DNA of 64,000 nucleotides. Origin: Sphaerosporella brunnea. Its lineage: Eukaryota > Ascomycota > Pezizomycetes > Pezizales > Pyronemataceae. The notes beneath the pieces are model-generated. The model worked only from the letters and a program-made list of their open reading frames with translations. It ran no database searches and was not told the origin of the DNA. The position numbers and the translations under genes are program-made. Positions 12,558 through 24,516 of this stretch are shown here, in pieces; position 1 is the stretch's first letter; every line of letters begins with the position of its first letter. The stretch is taken from assembly GCA_008704415.1 (NCBI GenBank), contig VXIS01000188.1, positions 1-64,000 on the forward strand. The letters are read 5' to 3'.

Positions 12558-12629
12558 GCTCCAGTGGCCAAGTGGTAAGGCGTATCACTCGTAATGATAA
12601 GATCGGCGGTTCGATTCCGCTCTGGAGCA
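12558..12629 (+). tRNA. tRNA-Thr (anticodon CGT)
   Basis: A 72-nt cloverleaf. The acceptor stem GCTCCAG pairs with CTGGAGC and the discriminator is A. The D arm is GCC/GGC. The anticodon stem TATCA/TGATA encloses loop CTCGTAA, giving anticodon CGT, which reads ACG. The T arm is GGCGG-TTCGATT-CCGCT, containing the B-box. No intron. Confidence 0.93.
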
Positions 12630-12641
12630 GTTTGGTTGATC

Positions 12642-12656
12642 TTTTTTTTTTTTTTT
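12642..12656 (+). terminator. RNA polymerase III terminator of the tRNA
   Basis: A run of 15 T starts 12 bp after the tRNA 3' end, followed by further CTTT repeats. This is the standard pol III stop signal. Confidence 0.8.
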
Positions 12657-14057
12657 CTTTCTTTCTTTCTTTGGCTTTTCTTTCTTTTTCTTCCCTTTCG
12701 GCGTTGCGATGGATCTATTTGTTATTTGTGATTTCTGCTGACTGACACCTTGAAGAACAGTGAACTGAAGAAGAAGGAGCAGCTTGCTTCGGAAGAGGCC
12801 GCTCGCCGCTGACAAGGAGATCCGGGGGAATGAATTCTTTGTCTGCAGGCAGTGTTCTTCGCTGTCGATGGGTTGCCGCAAAGATCGTGAACGAAAACAA
12901 CGGGCTTCAACGCTCCGGAGACACATACCTGTGTATCTAGAGTGTCGACGCAACGATCCACAAAACCTCAAGCTCGGTCGGTCCGTGGGAGGTTGGGCAA
13001 GTGATCTCCGAGGATCGCGATGCGCACAGACCTTGCCTGCGCGCGGTGGTGGTGTGCGAAGCTCACGTCACGGGACGATATGAGCTCTGCCATGGGCATG
13101 GCTGGTCGATGCGTGCAGGTTTTGAGATCTGGGGGGGGGCGGCGAGTACGCTTGCCGCGGGTGGGTTTGCATGTGTGTACGAGTAACCGGCATCGTGCAC
13201 ATTCTACAGGTCACCAAATATCTATCTGCAAGAGAGACGAAGAAAAAAACTTTGCTGTTTCAAGTCTGCATATGTATGTATGTATGCATGCAGGACTGCT
13301 GCTGATGCTGTCGTTCGAATTGAGTTCGATCGCAGGGCACTCACTGCTGGAACGATGGTCACGCGGAGCATTCCAGGGGCCTGGCCGTTTGCTGCCTGCT
13401 CCGTTGGCGCAGCAACCGCATCAACAACACCACGTCTCCACCGCCGTCCAATGCGCGCGGCGAGCGAGAGAGGCATCCCTGCACGCGTCCCCTTGCGGCA
13501 AGTGGCCAGACGCGCAGTGAGAGAAAAAAAAAAAAAAAAAAAGCAACGAGACGAAAATATTTGCATGTAACGGCAACGTTGCATCTCCGCGTGTTTTATA
13601 AAGCACACGCCTGCTGCGTTGCTTCTCGTTCTTTTGCTTGCTTGCTTGCTTGGTGTCTCGCGATCGAGTGACGCGAATCAGCAAGCTGGGATTACATAAG
13701 CACGGGCTAGCCCTGCTGACTCACGAGCACGTGTCTGCAAGCTTAGCTGAGCAAAGCTCCCGCCCCGAACGTCACCGGAGATAAGGCTCCGAGCTCTCCT
13801 CTCCTCTGCACTGCTCTGCTCCTCTCCTCCTACACATCGCATCCCCTGATTGCTGTCTCACTCGCTCTTGCCTCTTCCTCTCTTCTCTTCCCTCTCTTGC
13901 CTCTTCCCTCTCTCCTGCGATAATCACACGCAAGCTCGCCGCTCCCGCTGCAACTGCTCCCCCGCCAGCCCTCCCGCTGGTCGATTGATGCCGCTTGCCC
14001 GTCGTACCCAGCTTCCCAGCCACCTTCGACCACCTTAATCACCCCCCTCGCTCTGCC
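12657..14057. other. Intergenic; promoter side of the following gene
   Basis: No recognisable gene. It includes an A-run of about 19 at 13524-13542, a CTTG tandem run near 13635-13651 and, from about 13795, a long C/T-rich tract leading to the ATG at 14058. Pyrimidine-rich leaders of this kind are common upstream of fungal start codons. Confidence 0.6.
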
Positions 14058-15275
14058 ATGTCCGAAACCGCGACCGCAACGCTGACCACTCTCCCCCGCA
14101 TCCCGTCCCGCGGCTCCCTCAGCTCGCTGGTAAGCTTCAGCTGCACGGCCGAGAAGCGCAACTCGCACCACCTGGTGACGGCACCGTGCACGCGGTGCGG
14201 GCACGTCGAGCCCATCAAATCCCTGCTATCCGTTGTCGAAAAGAGTCTTCTCCGCTGCCCGCACTGCCACGCGCACCCAGCCCTGCTCGAGAACCGCCCC
14301 GGCGAGAACACGGCTGAAGATGTGCTGGAATCGCTCCATCGTGCCCTCGCGGACGTTGAGCTGACCCTGCGACGCCACGGCGCTGAGCTCGAACGCTTCT
14401 CGCAGATGTACCCCTCCTCCTCCTCCCCTGAAAGCCGTGAGCCGAGTTTGAGGAGTGTGGCCACGGTGGCTGGTAACGTTGATGAGAAGCGGGTGTCAGG
14501 TCATCATCACCCTCTGGTCCACGATGCGGAGGATTTGAAGCAGTTCACGTCGGGCGTGACGAGGTTGATGCGCACGCTGCACGTGCAGGTTTCGAGGCTG
14601 GAGCGGGAGGAGAAGGCATTGAGGGCGGAGCGGAGCGAGGTTGCTAAGGAGAGGGAGGAGATTGCAAGGTTGAAGGAGGCGCTGCAGGAGGAGCTGAAGG
14701 AGGAGGGCACGGTGACTAGGGGCAGGAAGGAGAGGGTATGCTCTGCTCTCTCTCTTCGTTACGTTGGGAAACCTTGCTGATGCGTGACAGAGCATCGACT
14801 TCTCCGACGACCTCCGTCTCGATGCAACTATGAGCTTCGACACGGTCGACTACTGCCCCTCTCCCGAACGCGTATGGACCGAAGAAAAGGAGCGGGAACT
14901 TGCTCGCCTCGAAGAGCAGCTACTCCGCGCGAACAAGAACTGGAGTCCGGAGCAGGAAGATGTTCTCCCTATGGTTTGTCCACCACCACCGACCGCTCTT
15001 TGTTCTCGCTAATCGAGTGACAGGTCGAACGTCTCCGCGAGGAACGCCGAAAAGCTAAGAAGCGCCTCTCCCGCCAAGGAAGCCTCAAGGTCTCGACCCC
15101 GGAACCTGCTGCCCCGTTGCCAGCGAAGAAACGAAGTAGCTTCTCGACGTTTTCGATGGGACGGCGGGATTCGAAGGAACTCAAGGCGGGGCCGCGCAGG
15201 GGATCGGCGGGAGATGTGGGTGCCGGTGGCGGTGTGAGGCTGTTGAGGTTTTTTTCGGGGAGGAAGGAGAGGTAG
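14058..15275 (+). CDS. Conserved-looking zinc-ribbon/coiled-coil protein, function unknown
   Basis: Three exons, 14058-14735, 14791-14973 and 15024-15275, give 370 residues. Introns of 55 and 50 bp have GT-AG ends and keep the frame. Cysteines 44, 47, 67 and 70 form CxxC-x19-CxxC, a likely structural zinc site. A serine-rich linker follows, then a long acidic/basic heptad region (about residues 180-235) predicted to be coiled coil. A second charged helix lies in exon 2, and the C-terminus is basic and serine-rich, ending SGRKER. An in-frame ATG at 13995 would add 21 residues; the start at 14058 is preferred because it follows the pyrimidine-rich leader. I do not recognise a named family. The layout suggests a scaffold or cytoskeletal/nuclear adaptor, which is inference only. 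Confidence 0.8.
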
Positions 15276-15719
15276 GCTTAGGGATGTGAGGATGGATGGG
15301 ATGGTGCTTGCTTGCTTGCTTGTTGGTTGTCGCTTTCTGGTTTTTCGGTGGGGATTTCTCGCTCTAGCGATGTTGTAGATGGTTGGTATCAGGCATTGAA
15401 ATGGCGCACATTACCTTATCGATTGGATTTTGCAGGATACATTGCTCGAGATCATGGCTTATCACTCTTTTTTCGTGTGACGAATGATGCATGGTATATC
15501 ACTCGCTGTTTGCGGTAAACAGCATCAATGTGGCGTCAATGGGTATTATTTCCCCCCCTCCCCAATCCCTCTCTCATCGTATGTATTGCGCACCGAATTA
15601 AAGAAAAACAACAACTCCAAACCCATGAAAACCCGTCCCAAATTCGAAAACTCGCTCCGGAAGAGAAGAAGAAGCACCCCGCCCCACGCCGTCTATCCCC
15701 TACCTATATCCCCTATCCC

Positions 15720-17319
15720 CTATCCCCTAAAAGTCGGTTCAAACCCCAAACCAAACCTCCCATCCCACTCAGCCTCCACGCCAGCGGCCCACTCTCCGCC
15801 GTCTCCGGCACCGCCACCCCAATCGGCCACCTCCTCCTCCTCCAAGAAGCGCATGACCTCCTCCTCGGTGACGCCGCCCTCGGGGTCGGCCTTGAACACC
15901 TCCCTGGCGACGGCCTTCAGCTGGGCGAGCACCTCGAGCGACAGGCGCCAGACGCGGGCGAGCGCCTTGAGGGCGCCGACGGCGAGGCGGATGCGCTCCT
16001 TGGCCAGGAAGCCCTCGTCGCCGGACAGCAGCCAGCTGCAGGCGGCGAGGTGCACGACGCAGGCGAGCGCGATCGAGCTGGTCAGGAACGGCGTGTGCTT
16101 GATCAGCGGCGTGGGCAGCGTCGCCAGCTTGGCGAGCGTGTTCGCCGCCGCGATCGTGCGCGCCGTGTGCAGCGCCAGCGGCTTGCGCGGCGTGATCCAG
16201 TGCGGCGCCGGCGTGACGCTGGTCTCGGACGCGACGAGCGGGATCGCGAGGTGCGACTTGGGCCGGTTGAGGTGGATGATCACGCTGGTGGTTGGTGGTG
16301 TTAGTGGAGAAGAGGAGGGGGGAAGAGGGGGCGGGAATGGCTTACGCGTTTATCACCATGTGCGCTTGGAAGAGCATCTCGTCCACGCGCCGCTCGCGCC
16401 CTTTGACGAGCTCCTTCTTGGCCTCGGGCAGGTGCAGCCCCCAGTTCGCGATGCTGGCGTCCGCGGCGTCCGCGCGGATCTCGTCGGCGGTGCCCGTGAG
16501 GTTCACGCTCAGCACCTGCCCCAGGATGCGGATCGCCTCGACGCGGTACGCGAAGCTGCTGAACACGGTGTCCTCGGCCGCGAAGTAGCGGTCGTCGAAT
16601 TCCTGCAGCGAGTGCGGCTCCGGGATGCGGCCGGCGGCGTAGTCGAGCTCCTCGCACGGCAGCGGCACCGTGCACTCGACGCTCCACAGCTTGAAGTTGT
16701 CGCGCTGCTGCTCGCCCGCCATGATGCCGTCGACGAAGTACAGCTCCCACCACGTGCGCCGCCAGCTCTCCTCCAGCACCTTCTTCCCCGGGTCCCCGTC
16801 CGCGCCCGCGCCCGCGACGCCCTCCGAAAACTCCTTGCGGTTCATGCCCAGCTCGAGCGCCAGCTCCGCGCAGATGTCCTTCACCTGCGCCGCGCGCGCC
16901 TGCTCGCCCATGCTGTGCAGCCCGATCGCGAACAGCAGCAGCGCCTGCACCGTGAACGCGTCGCGCCCCGGCGGCGGGTTCGTGCTGCCGAACAGCGCGT
17001 GCTCGGCCTCGCGGCAGAACGGCTCGGTGGGCGCGGCCTTGGCGAAGAACGAGGCCACGAAGCGCATCACGGGCAGCAGCACCTGCAGCTGCGTGATGGG
17101 CGTCTTGATCAGGTAGGCCGGCGGCAGGCAGAAGGGGTGCGACGCGTGGAAGTAGGCGTAGTACAGCTGCATCAGGTTTGCGGACGCCGGCGGCGGGTAC
17201 GTCGGCTCCTGCTGCGACGGGAATGTGTACGTCCCTTTGTGGTGCGAGCGCAGCGTCCCCAGCGGGTTCGTGTGGCTCGGCGATACCGCCGACGCCGCCG
17301 CTGCTGCTGCTGCTGCCGT

Positions 17320-17350
<31 letters not shown>

Positions 17351-18819
17351 GTTGTTGTGGTCGTCGCTGTTGTCGTCGTTGCTGTCGTTGCTGTTGTTAT
17401 TGTCGTTGTTGTCGATGTTGCTGTTGGCGCGCCTTTGCCGGTCGCCAGTGCAAATGACGATGGTGCTGGTGCTGGTGGTTTGCGCCAATGGTTAGCATTC
17501 GAAAGTGTCCATGCCATCGGCTGTTGGTGCTGCTGCTGCTGCTGCTGCCGTCGCCGCCGCCGCTTGTGGGCGCGCGGCCTGAGGCAAAGCGCGGGCATAG
17601 TGCGGGGAGAAGAGCCGGACAGTGCAGCAATGGGAAGCGCTCGCGCGGGGTATAAGAGCGGTTCGCGCAATATTCTCGATGATGCCGTGATATTACGACA
17701 CCCACCTTGGGGGGGGGAGGGGGGAAGGGTTTTATGTAACAGATTGCAAGGTGACAGGCGGAGGGAGGCAAGGCGGCATATATTGCAGAGCAGAAGGAAT
17801 GCAGGACGTGGAATGCAGGACGTGTGGAATGCAGAATGCAGAATGTAAGGGGTGGACGGGTGGACGGGGAGGGCGGGATTGAAAAATAAAGTTGTCGCCG
17901 ACGATGCTCCCTCGCCGACAACGACAACAACCACAACCAACGGGTATGGCTGCCGCTGCTGCTGCTGCTCCTCGCATGCACACGCCGGCTTGAGGCAGGC
18001 AGGCAGGCAGGCAGGCGAAAAATGAAAATAAAAGGGGAGGGGAAGGGGGCCGTTTTCCAACTCACCACTAGAATACCCCCCGCCATCGGGGCCCTCGGTG
18101 TCGGTGCCGGATTGCACCGTCGAAGATTCGCCGCCGCCGTGCTTGCGGCTATCCCCCGCCCCCGCCGCCACCGCACCCACCGCCCCCGCCACCGCCGCCG
18201 CCGCCGCCTTCTTTCGCCGCGTCCCCTTCCACCCCCGCCGGGACTTGATGTAGTTGCACTCGCGCTTGTCGGCGATGCAGCGGCTGCACGACGGCGTGCC
18301 GGCGTCGCACTTGAGATGGCGCGAGCGACACTCGGTGCACGCCAGCGCCACGGGCGGCGGGCCGACGAATCTGGCGATGCGCTGGTACGGCTGCTGCTGC
18401 TGCTGCTGGTGGTGCTGGTGGTGCTGGTGTTGCTGCTGCTGCGACGAGGGCCCCGCGAGCACTTGCGCCGGCAGCCCCGGGTACAGCGTCGGCGGCGACT
18501 GCGACGCGTGGTAGCGCGTATGCGTGTATGCGCCACCACCACCACCACCACCGCCGCCGCCGCCCCCGCCGCCGCCGCCCATCCGCGACCGGTAGCCGCC
18601 GCCGAACTCGAACGTGTTGCTCGCCGCGCTCGAGTAGCCCGCTTCCGCGTCCGAGTAGTCGGCCACCGAGGAGCCCGCGGCCGTCGTCGCCTCGAGGTCC
18701 GACGACGACGAGTAGCCGCCTGGCGCCGCTGCTGCCGCTGCCGCCGCCGCTGCTGCCGCCGCCGCCTGGTTGTAGAGGGGATATGTGCCGGGATTCCCGG
18801 TGGTGGGCGTGTATGACAT
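15720..18819 (-). CDS. Zn2Cys6 fungal transcription factor with long homopolymeric tracts
   Basis: Nuclear DNA-binding regulator. From the ATG at 18819, the N-terminus holds poly-Ala, Ser-rich, about 16-residue poly-Gly and Gln/His tracts. The zinc cluster follows at about residues 161-187 with spacing C-x2-C-x6-C-x6-C-x2-C-x6-C, then the basic linker SRRGWKGTRRKK. The C-terminal part, after a poly-Thr/poly-Ala stretch, is a fungal middle-homology-type regulatory domain (motifs FHASHPFCLP, SWRRTWWELYFVDG). The 3' intron 16285-16345 is clear. A strong donor (GTGAGT) sits at 18065, and the best frame-keeping acceptor is at 17706 after a C-rich tract, giving about 892 residues. The whole interval is also open without splicing (about 1012 residues), so the middle of the protein is uncertain. 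Target genes are unknown. Confidence 0.8.
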
Positions 18820-21076
18820 GATATCGAGCGACGGACACCCCTTCCTGGACGAACCGCGACCGCGGGGTCGGTGGTGTTGCAGATATCGAAAAAAAAAAGG
18901 TGGTGGTGATGGGCTGTTGGGGGAAAAACCAAACAAACAAACGACAACGCCCCTCTCCTCTCCCCCCGAAGAAAAAAAAAAAAAACAAAAACAAAAACAA
19001 AAACACAAAAAAAAAACAAGTCAGTGATATCCCCCGGATATCAGAAACGCGCGCGGGATCCGCGCCCTGGAAATCGTTGGTACAATCGACAGCTAGCGAG
19101 CCAAGATCTCTCCCAGCCCAGCCCAGCAAAGTCGTTTTAGATAATGTGGTAATAGGATTAGCAGCCGCTCCGTTTTCCCCACGTCTCACGGTGGTGGTGG
19201 TGGCGGTGGTTACTCTAATTTCCCCCCCGGGGAAGATAGCGGTCGGTACCTGAAACCAAGCCCAAGACAGACAGACAGATAGTGTACCGCGAGATACCCG
19301 TCCGGGCTCGATGCGGCTCGCAGGCGATATGTGCGTTTTCCTGCGGCGGAAGCGTGGCTGCGTGGCTCAACTGCTGCTGCTGCGGGTATATCAACAATTG
19401 CTGCAATCATTACGAGATAAAAACCAACCAGAAGCTCGGCAAGGCAAGGCAGGCAGGACCCTGAGATCCGAGTTCTCGCCTGTCCAGGGACGAGGCGAAG
19501 CGCGGCGCGCGGCAAGAAGTGTGTGTGTGTGCAGGAAGGTATAATGTGGGGTACGCAGTCGAGCGGCCGAACGACGAAACGAAGCTCAAAAGTACAAAAA
19601 ACAACCCCCGCCCGACACCGCAGGCTGGTAGGTTTCGGCGGCGATTAAAATTGCTACTTTGCGTTTCCAGTCCTTGTGTTTCCTCTTCCTCTTCTTCTCC
19701 TTCCGCGACCTCTACAGCAGCTCTGACCCAGACAATCCGAAGACGACGACGACGAGCGACGGATGGCTTCCGCGCACTGCGGCGAGTGGGCCGACGACGA
19801 CGACGACGACTGCTGCGGGCCAGATAATAATGTCAGCGACGACCAGGCAGACACGTGCCGCAGATGCAGCAATCGGAGGATGGTCACGATGTGATGATCA
19901 TCACCGATTTTTTTATTTTTTGTTTTTTTTTTTCTTTTATTTTTGTTGCTTCCTGCTCTCTCGGTAACGGAACGGACCTTCAGAATAGAGCGAGCCGCGC
20001 CGAGGAAACTCCCCCGTCCCCGCCACGAGGATGACTAAGGGCAACCTGCAATCCGGAGAATTTCACGAGAGGGGTGCGTGTATCCAAGCCTGCGTGTATC
20101 GGTGTTGGACGAGGGAGGGAGGTTGCTGGACTGTCCGTTCAGGTCGGCGTTCTGCGGAGTTACTTCGGCGACCAGAGGGCGGAAACCGGCGGGGTTGCTC
20201 TATGGCAGTATGGCTGGGTCGGTATGTAGGGGGCAGACGAGCAGCTGGAAGGGGGGGGGGGGGGCAGCAATTGCAAGGAGATGTGTGGACAGGCCTGGTT
20301 GCGGATATCGGATCACTTTAAGCAAGGTCGCCGAGGTCTTTCGTTATCAGGGATGGCGCGAATAAGGAGGAGAAGAAGAAGGGGAAGAAGAAGAAGTAGA
20401 TGCGCACGCGCTTTCGCAGCAGCCGCAGCAGGTCCCGCGTCCGCACTCTATGCTATCTATCTATGCTCGCGCTCTCTCCCACGCTCTCGCACTTGGCCCG
20501 GTCGCGATAACCGTCGGCCAAGTGCCGGGATGTTTCGCCTGCTCGAGAAACGGATCTGCAACGCAAACCGCGGCGGATCGGTTGGTCGCAATCGCCGCGA
20601 AGATAGAAGGGGAATGCGTGTATAAACTCGCGAGTATCCGGCTGGGGAAACGCACCAGGAGACCAGCCAGCAAACAGTGGAGATGGTGCGCTGGCCGTTG
20701 CTGTTGCCGATCAGCGCCCGGCGATGATGCGTGGGGGGGGAGGGGGCAGCTCTCGCGGGGACGGACGCCTTTGAATTCCTCGGAGCGCAGAATGGCCAAC
20801 CGACTGTCGAAGCGGCGAGGAGGCGACCAAGTGCACGAAATGATAATCATCCATCGGACGATGGCGGATTCACATGGCGAGATCGAACGAACGAGCGGGC
20901 GAACGCACGCACGCCGGAAATTGCTTTGCTTGACGCTCTGCAAGAACAGCACACGACACTCGGGACCTGACTGCGCAAGGAAAGGAGGGGTTTCGCTCGA
21001 TACACAACCACAACAACTCGACTCTCCTCCACCTCCTCCTCCTCTCCTCGTTCTCCTCCTCTCCGCTTTCTCCTCC

Positions 21077-21107
<31 letters not shown>

Positions 21108-22080
21108 CTCGACGCTAGCTGCCCCTCACCGCTGTCGTTGCCTCCACATTCCTCGCCCTGCCGCCTCCCCTTCGCTTCTGGATCTGCCTCTCTCGATTCC
21201 CCGAGGCCCATGCACGACGATATCAGCCGCCGGGAAGGTGACACGGTAGCGAAGTGCAGGCGTCGAGTGCAGCTTCATCTGCGGAGTGGCCTTATCGCTA
21301 TCTAGAGTACCAATCGAGTTCCATTCTGCCGCGAGACCACGAAAAAGAAAGAACGACAGAAGCACGTGCCGAGTGTGGGGGGTATGTCTCAGAAACGCGG
21401 GGTTTGATTCAAGAAACTGGTGATTATGATGATGATGACGATGACGATGATGATGATGATGACGATGATGATGATGATGATGAAGATGAAGATGAAGATG
21501 AAGAAGAAGAAGAAGAAGAAGAAGAAGAAGATGATGATGATGATGATGAAGAAGGAGAAGAAGAAGAAGAAGAAGAAGATGATGATGATGAACAGCACTG
21601 CACACACGAACACCGTCAATACCTTTGCTCTCTGCTCTGCTCTTCGGCTTCACAGAACGCCCACCACCACCATCACCACGATCCGTCCCTTCCCTCGAGG
21701 CCCCCCCTCAAATCGTGCGCTATCACATCTAGCCTTATCGGCAACTTCCACTCCTGCTTTCCTATCGCCCGTGCTCGCGTGTTTCGAAGCAAATATCTCC
21801 ATCACGCGTTTGGATGACATGATATCCCCACGCGTTTGGATGGCGCCATCCCCACGCATTTCGTCCGCACCACTTCGCCTCCGCAGTTCCAGTCCAGCCA
21901 CGTTGTTTTTTTTCGGAAACCCCAGCCCAGCCACGATCGCATCTCTCGATAGGGAACCGAGCAACCGGGAACAGGGTTCCGCGTTATCGACGCACGCCGC
22001 ACGTAGGTAATCGACGTTTGTAGCCAGATCGCTATCTATTAGTCAAATAAAACTTCGCGCTGCACGTGATCCCCGGCACG
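18820..22080. other. Long intergenic/upstream region, no recognised gene
   Basis: More than 3 kb upstream of the transcription factor gene with no convincing coding frame. It contains A-rich repeats (18970-19018), a GACAGACAGACA run near 19266-19280, a G-run (20249-20262), AGCC tandem repeats (about 21079-21106) and a large triplet microsatellite (listed separately). An extended promoter or untranslated leader for the regulator is possible but not shown. Confidence 0.5.
21420..21593 (+). repeat. GAT/GAC/GAA trinucleotide microsatellite
   Basis: An almost uninterrupted run of GAT, GAC and GAA triplets about 170 bp long. It lies inside a 187-codon open frame (21254-21817) that would encode a poly-Asp/poly-Glu stretch. 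A microsatellite leaves frames open by itself, so the frame is weak evidence of a gene. Confidence 0.85.
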
Positions 22081-24516
22081 ATGCTCCTCGGGGTCGGGAC
22101 TGGCGCCTGCCGCGACTGCTACCCGGGGCTTTGGTTCGGGTGCGAGTGCGAGTGCTTATGTAAGCCTGATGGCGAGTGGCAATGTGAATGTGTACTCTGT
22201 TCGACGGGGAGAGAGGGCGGGGCGGGGCAAGAGTTGATTGTTGCGTGCTTGCTTACTTGCTGCAAAGGGTGGGGGAGGGTGGGGGCGGATATGCTGCTAT
22301 TGACTTGCTTGCAAGAATGCCCACCCGGTTGTGAGACTACGCTCGTTGAGGGTTGTTTAGTACTTTTGTTGATGGACATGGTGACTCGCAGTTACCTATA
22401 ATCCCCAACTCCTTCTCTACCGCTCCGAGCCGCATGTCGATATCCTCCCGGGCAAACTGTAGCTGTGAAGGAAGGGTGGTCATGCGTATGCACCTACTTA
22501 CTTGTCCATGCCGGCAGCGTTGTTAGATATCTAGTAGATATCAATTGATCAAAACTTGTAGCATGTAGCTCAGGCGCCGCCTTTGGAACTGGGCCGGCTG
22601 CGGGAAGACTCAGAGTCCGAAAAGCAGGTATCTTCGCTCTCACAATCCGACGCATCACCGCCTGGATGTAGGGTACTGATTCCCCCTTTTTTTTTTTTCT
22701 GAACCCGACGGCTCGGCGGTTGAGCTTTTTCCCGGAATTCCTCCCATCACGAAACTGGGCTTGATAGATCACGGCCCGAAGTCGACCCAAAAAGGCCCGG
22801 TCGTGTGGATGGGAATGGACCAGCCCGGTGGTAAGGAGGCTGCAGTTAAATCGCACAAGAAGATAATAATGGCACAAGATTTGATTCAGAGAGGCATTCA
22901 TGCATATCAGTTAGATAAACCCCACAGCATGTAAGCCGGGAATCACCATCGCTTTTGCGGTAATGGGACTGCCTCTTCATGCCGGCGGCTACTGCGCGTG
23001 GTGTGTAGTTGTTCGAAATGCCACAGCATTGCCGTAACAAGATGTTGCGTACCAGAACTTAGCGAATAGGCTGGTGCGATACAGTCCAACAACGGTAGTT
23101 TCAGTCTGGTTTGCCGTGCGAACGTGATCCTCGCCACCAGCCAGCTTGGCAGAACTGCATGTTGGTGCGTTACTATTTGCCGGCGCCGGGCAGCCTGGCC
23201 GGCCGAGTCGGCAGTCGATTTGGGGGGGGGGGGGGTTTGGCGTCTCGTCATGATGCTCATGCCACCCAACACCCGCGTTCATGACCGCCCATCGCCATCC
23301 ACCAACGTACCCCGGAGTTGCGGTGGCCATGTGCCATGTCTCACTACCTACGCCGACTCCGGAAGTTACCGACGAGGACTCCCATTCTGTTTTGACCGCA
23401 ACCCCCCCCCCAAAAAAAATGGCTCGATCAAGATCGTTTCTGGGCCAGCTGGTTATACCGTGAGGTTGTCTCGGATGCTTGGATGGCACAATGTGATCTC
23501 GAGAGCAGAAAGAGTGGGAAAAGTAGCTGGTTTTTTTTTTTTTTTTTTTTTTGCCCGGTCGTCCGGTCTGCCGGGCAAATGTGCCCCGTATCTGTGGAAA
23601 CAAGTTTATTATTCGCATGCAACCTTTGGAAATAGAGACCATCCGCCCTCTCAAAAGTGAACGCTGAGGGTGAATGCAAAAGGCCTCAGCCATCATCAAT
23701 CTAAACGGATCAGGGTAACTATATCTTGATCATCTTGACCTCGAGAGATGTGATCTGTCAGCTGCAGCTTCCGTCATTGGGTGAAGATTGTTCTTGCAGC
23801 CGCGGACGCGGACGCGCCAACCATCTTCAGCGTTCTCTTTTGGGAGGCCGGATGGTCTATATCATGATGGCGGACCCTCCATTCATCCCCTCCCAACGGC
23901 GGTCAACCCGCTCCTCCGCCTGGAGCAAACTAGTGACGAACAAAAGAAAGTGGGACAAAGAATGACCCCCCTTCACGCGAGAAGCCTGCTGCTTCTCCTT
24001 CCCCTTCTCCCTCTCCTTCTCCTGCGTCCACCCGGCCTTATGCGGCTTGGTGGAGACAGCGTCCCCGCCGATGTAGACGTTGACGCTAACACCGACCTGA
24101 GCCCAGCCTGCTCGAGCACCGTCTGTCTTCTCCCGATTCCCTTTCCGGTCCTCATCCAGCCCTCCTCCATCTCACCACGGGGAGGTCCGGCGGCGGTCGT
24201 GATGCTCGGCCCGGCATGCTTGCAATGCATGAGACCGGACGTGGGGGAGGTGTCCCGCGTGCGTTTCGTCGGCTGCTGATCGTGGCATCGAACATTTATG
24301 GGTGCGCAATGATTACCGGCCTGATCCGCGATGCCGTAATCTTTTACAAACTATGGTAACGATCGCATGGTGTTTTTTTTTTTTTCACACAGTCGCCATC
24401 ATCTACACGCTACGCTTCCACATCTAGAGTAGAGACCTGCATGTAAGCGGTTTCCTTCCTCAGTAGCATTTACTCAACCTTCTGTTTCACCCAACTCTCA
24501 CAGCTTGTCTACATTC
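22081..24516. other. Decayed intergenic sequence, no recognised gene
   Basis: No family-level similarity was recognised on either strand. It contains a G-run near 23222-23235, a T-run of about 22 near 23531-23552 and a pair of 38-bp inverted repeats at 23632-23669 and 23825-23862. Confidence 0.5.

Noticed and set aside
21254..21817. Gene for a poly-Asp/Glu protein
   Set aside because: The frame is held open by the triplet microsatellite; flanks show no conserved sequence, promoter or splice signals.
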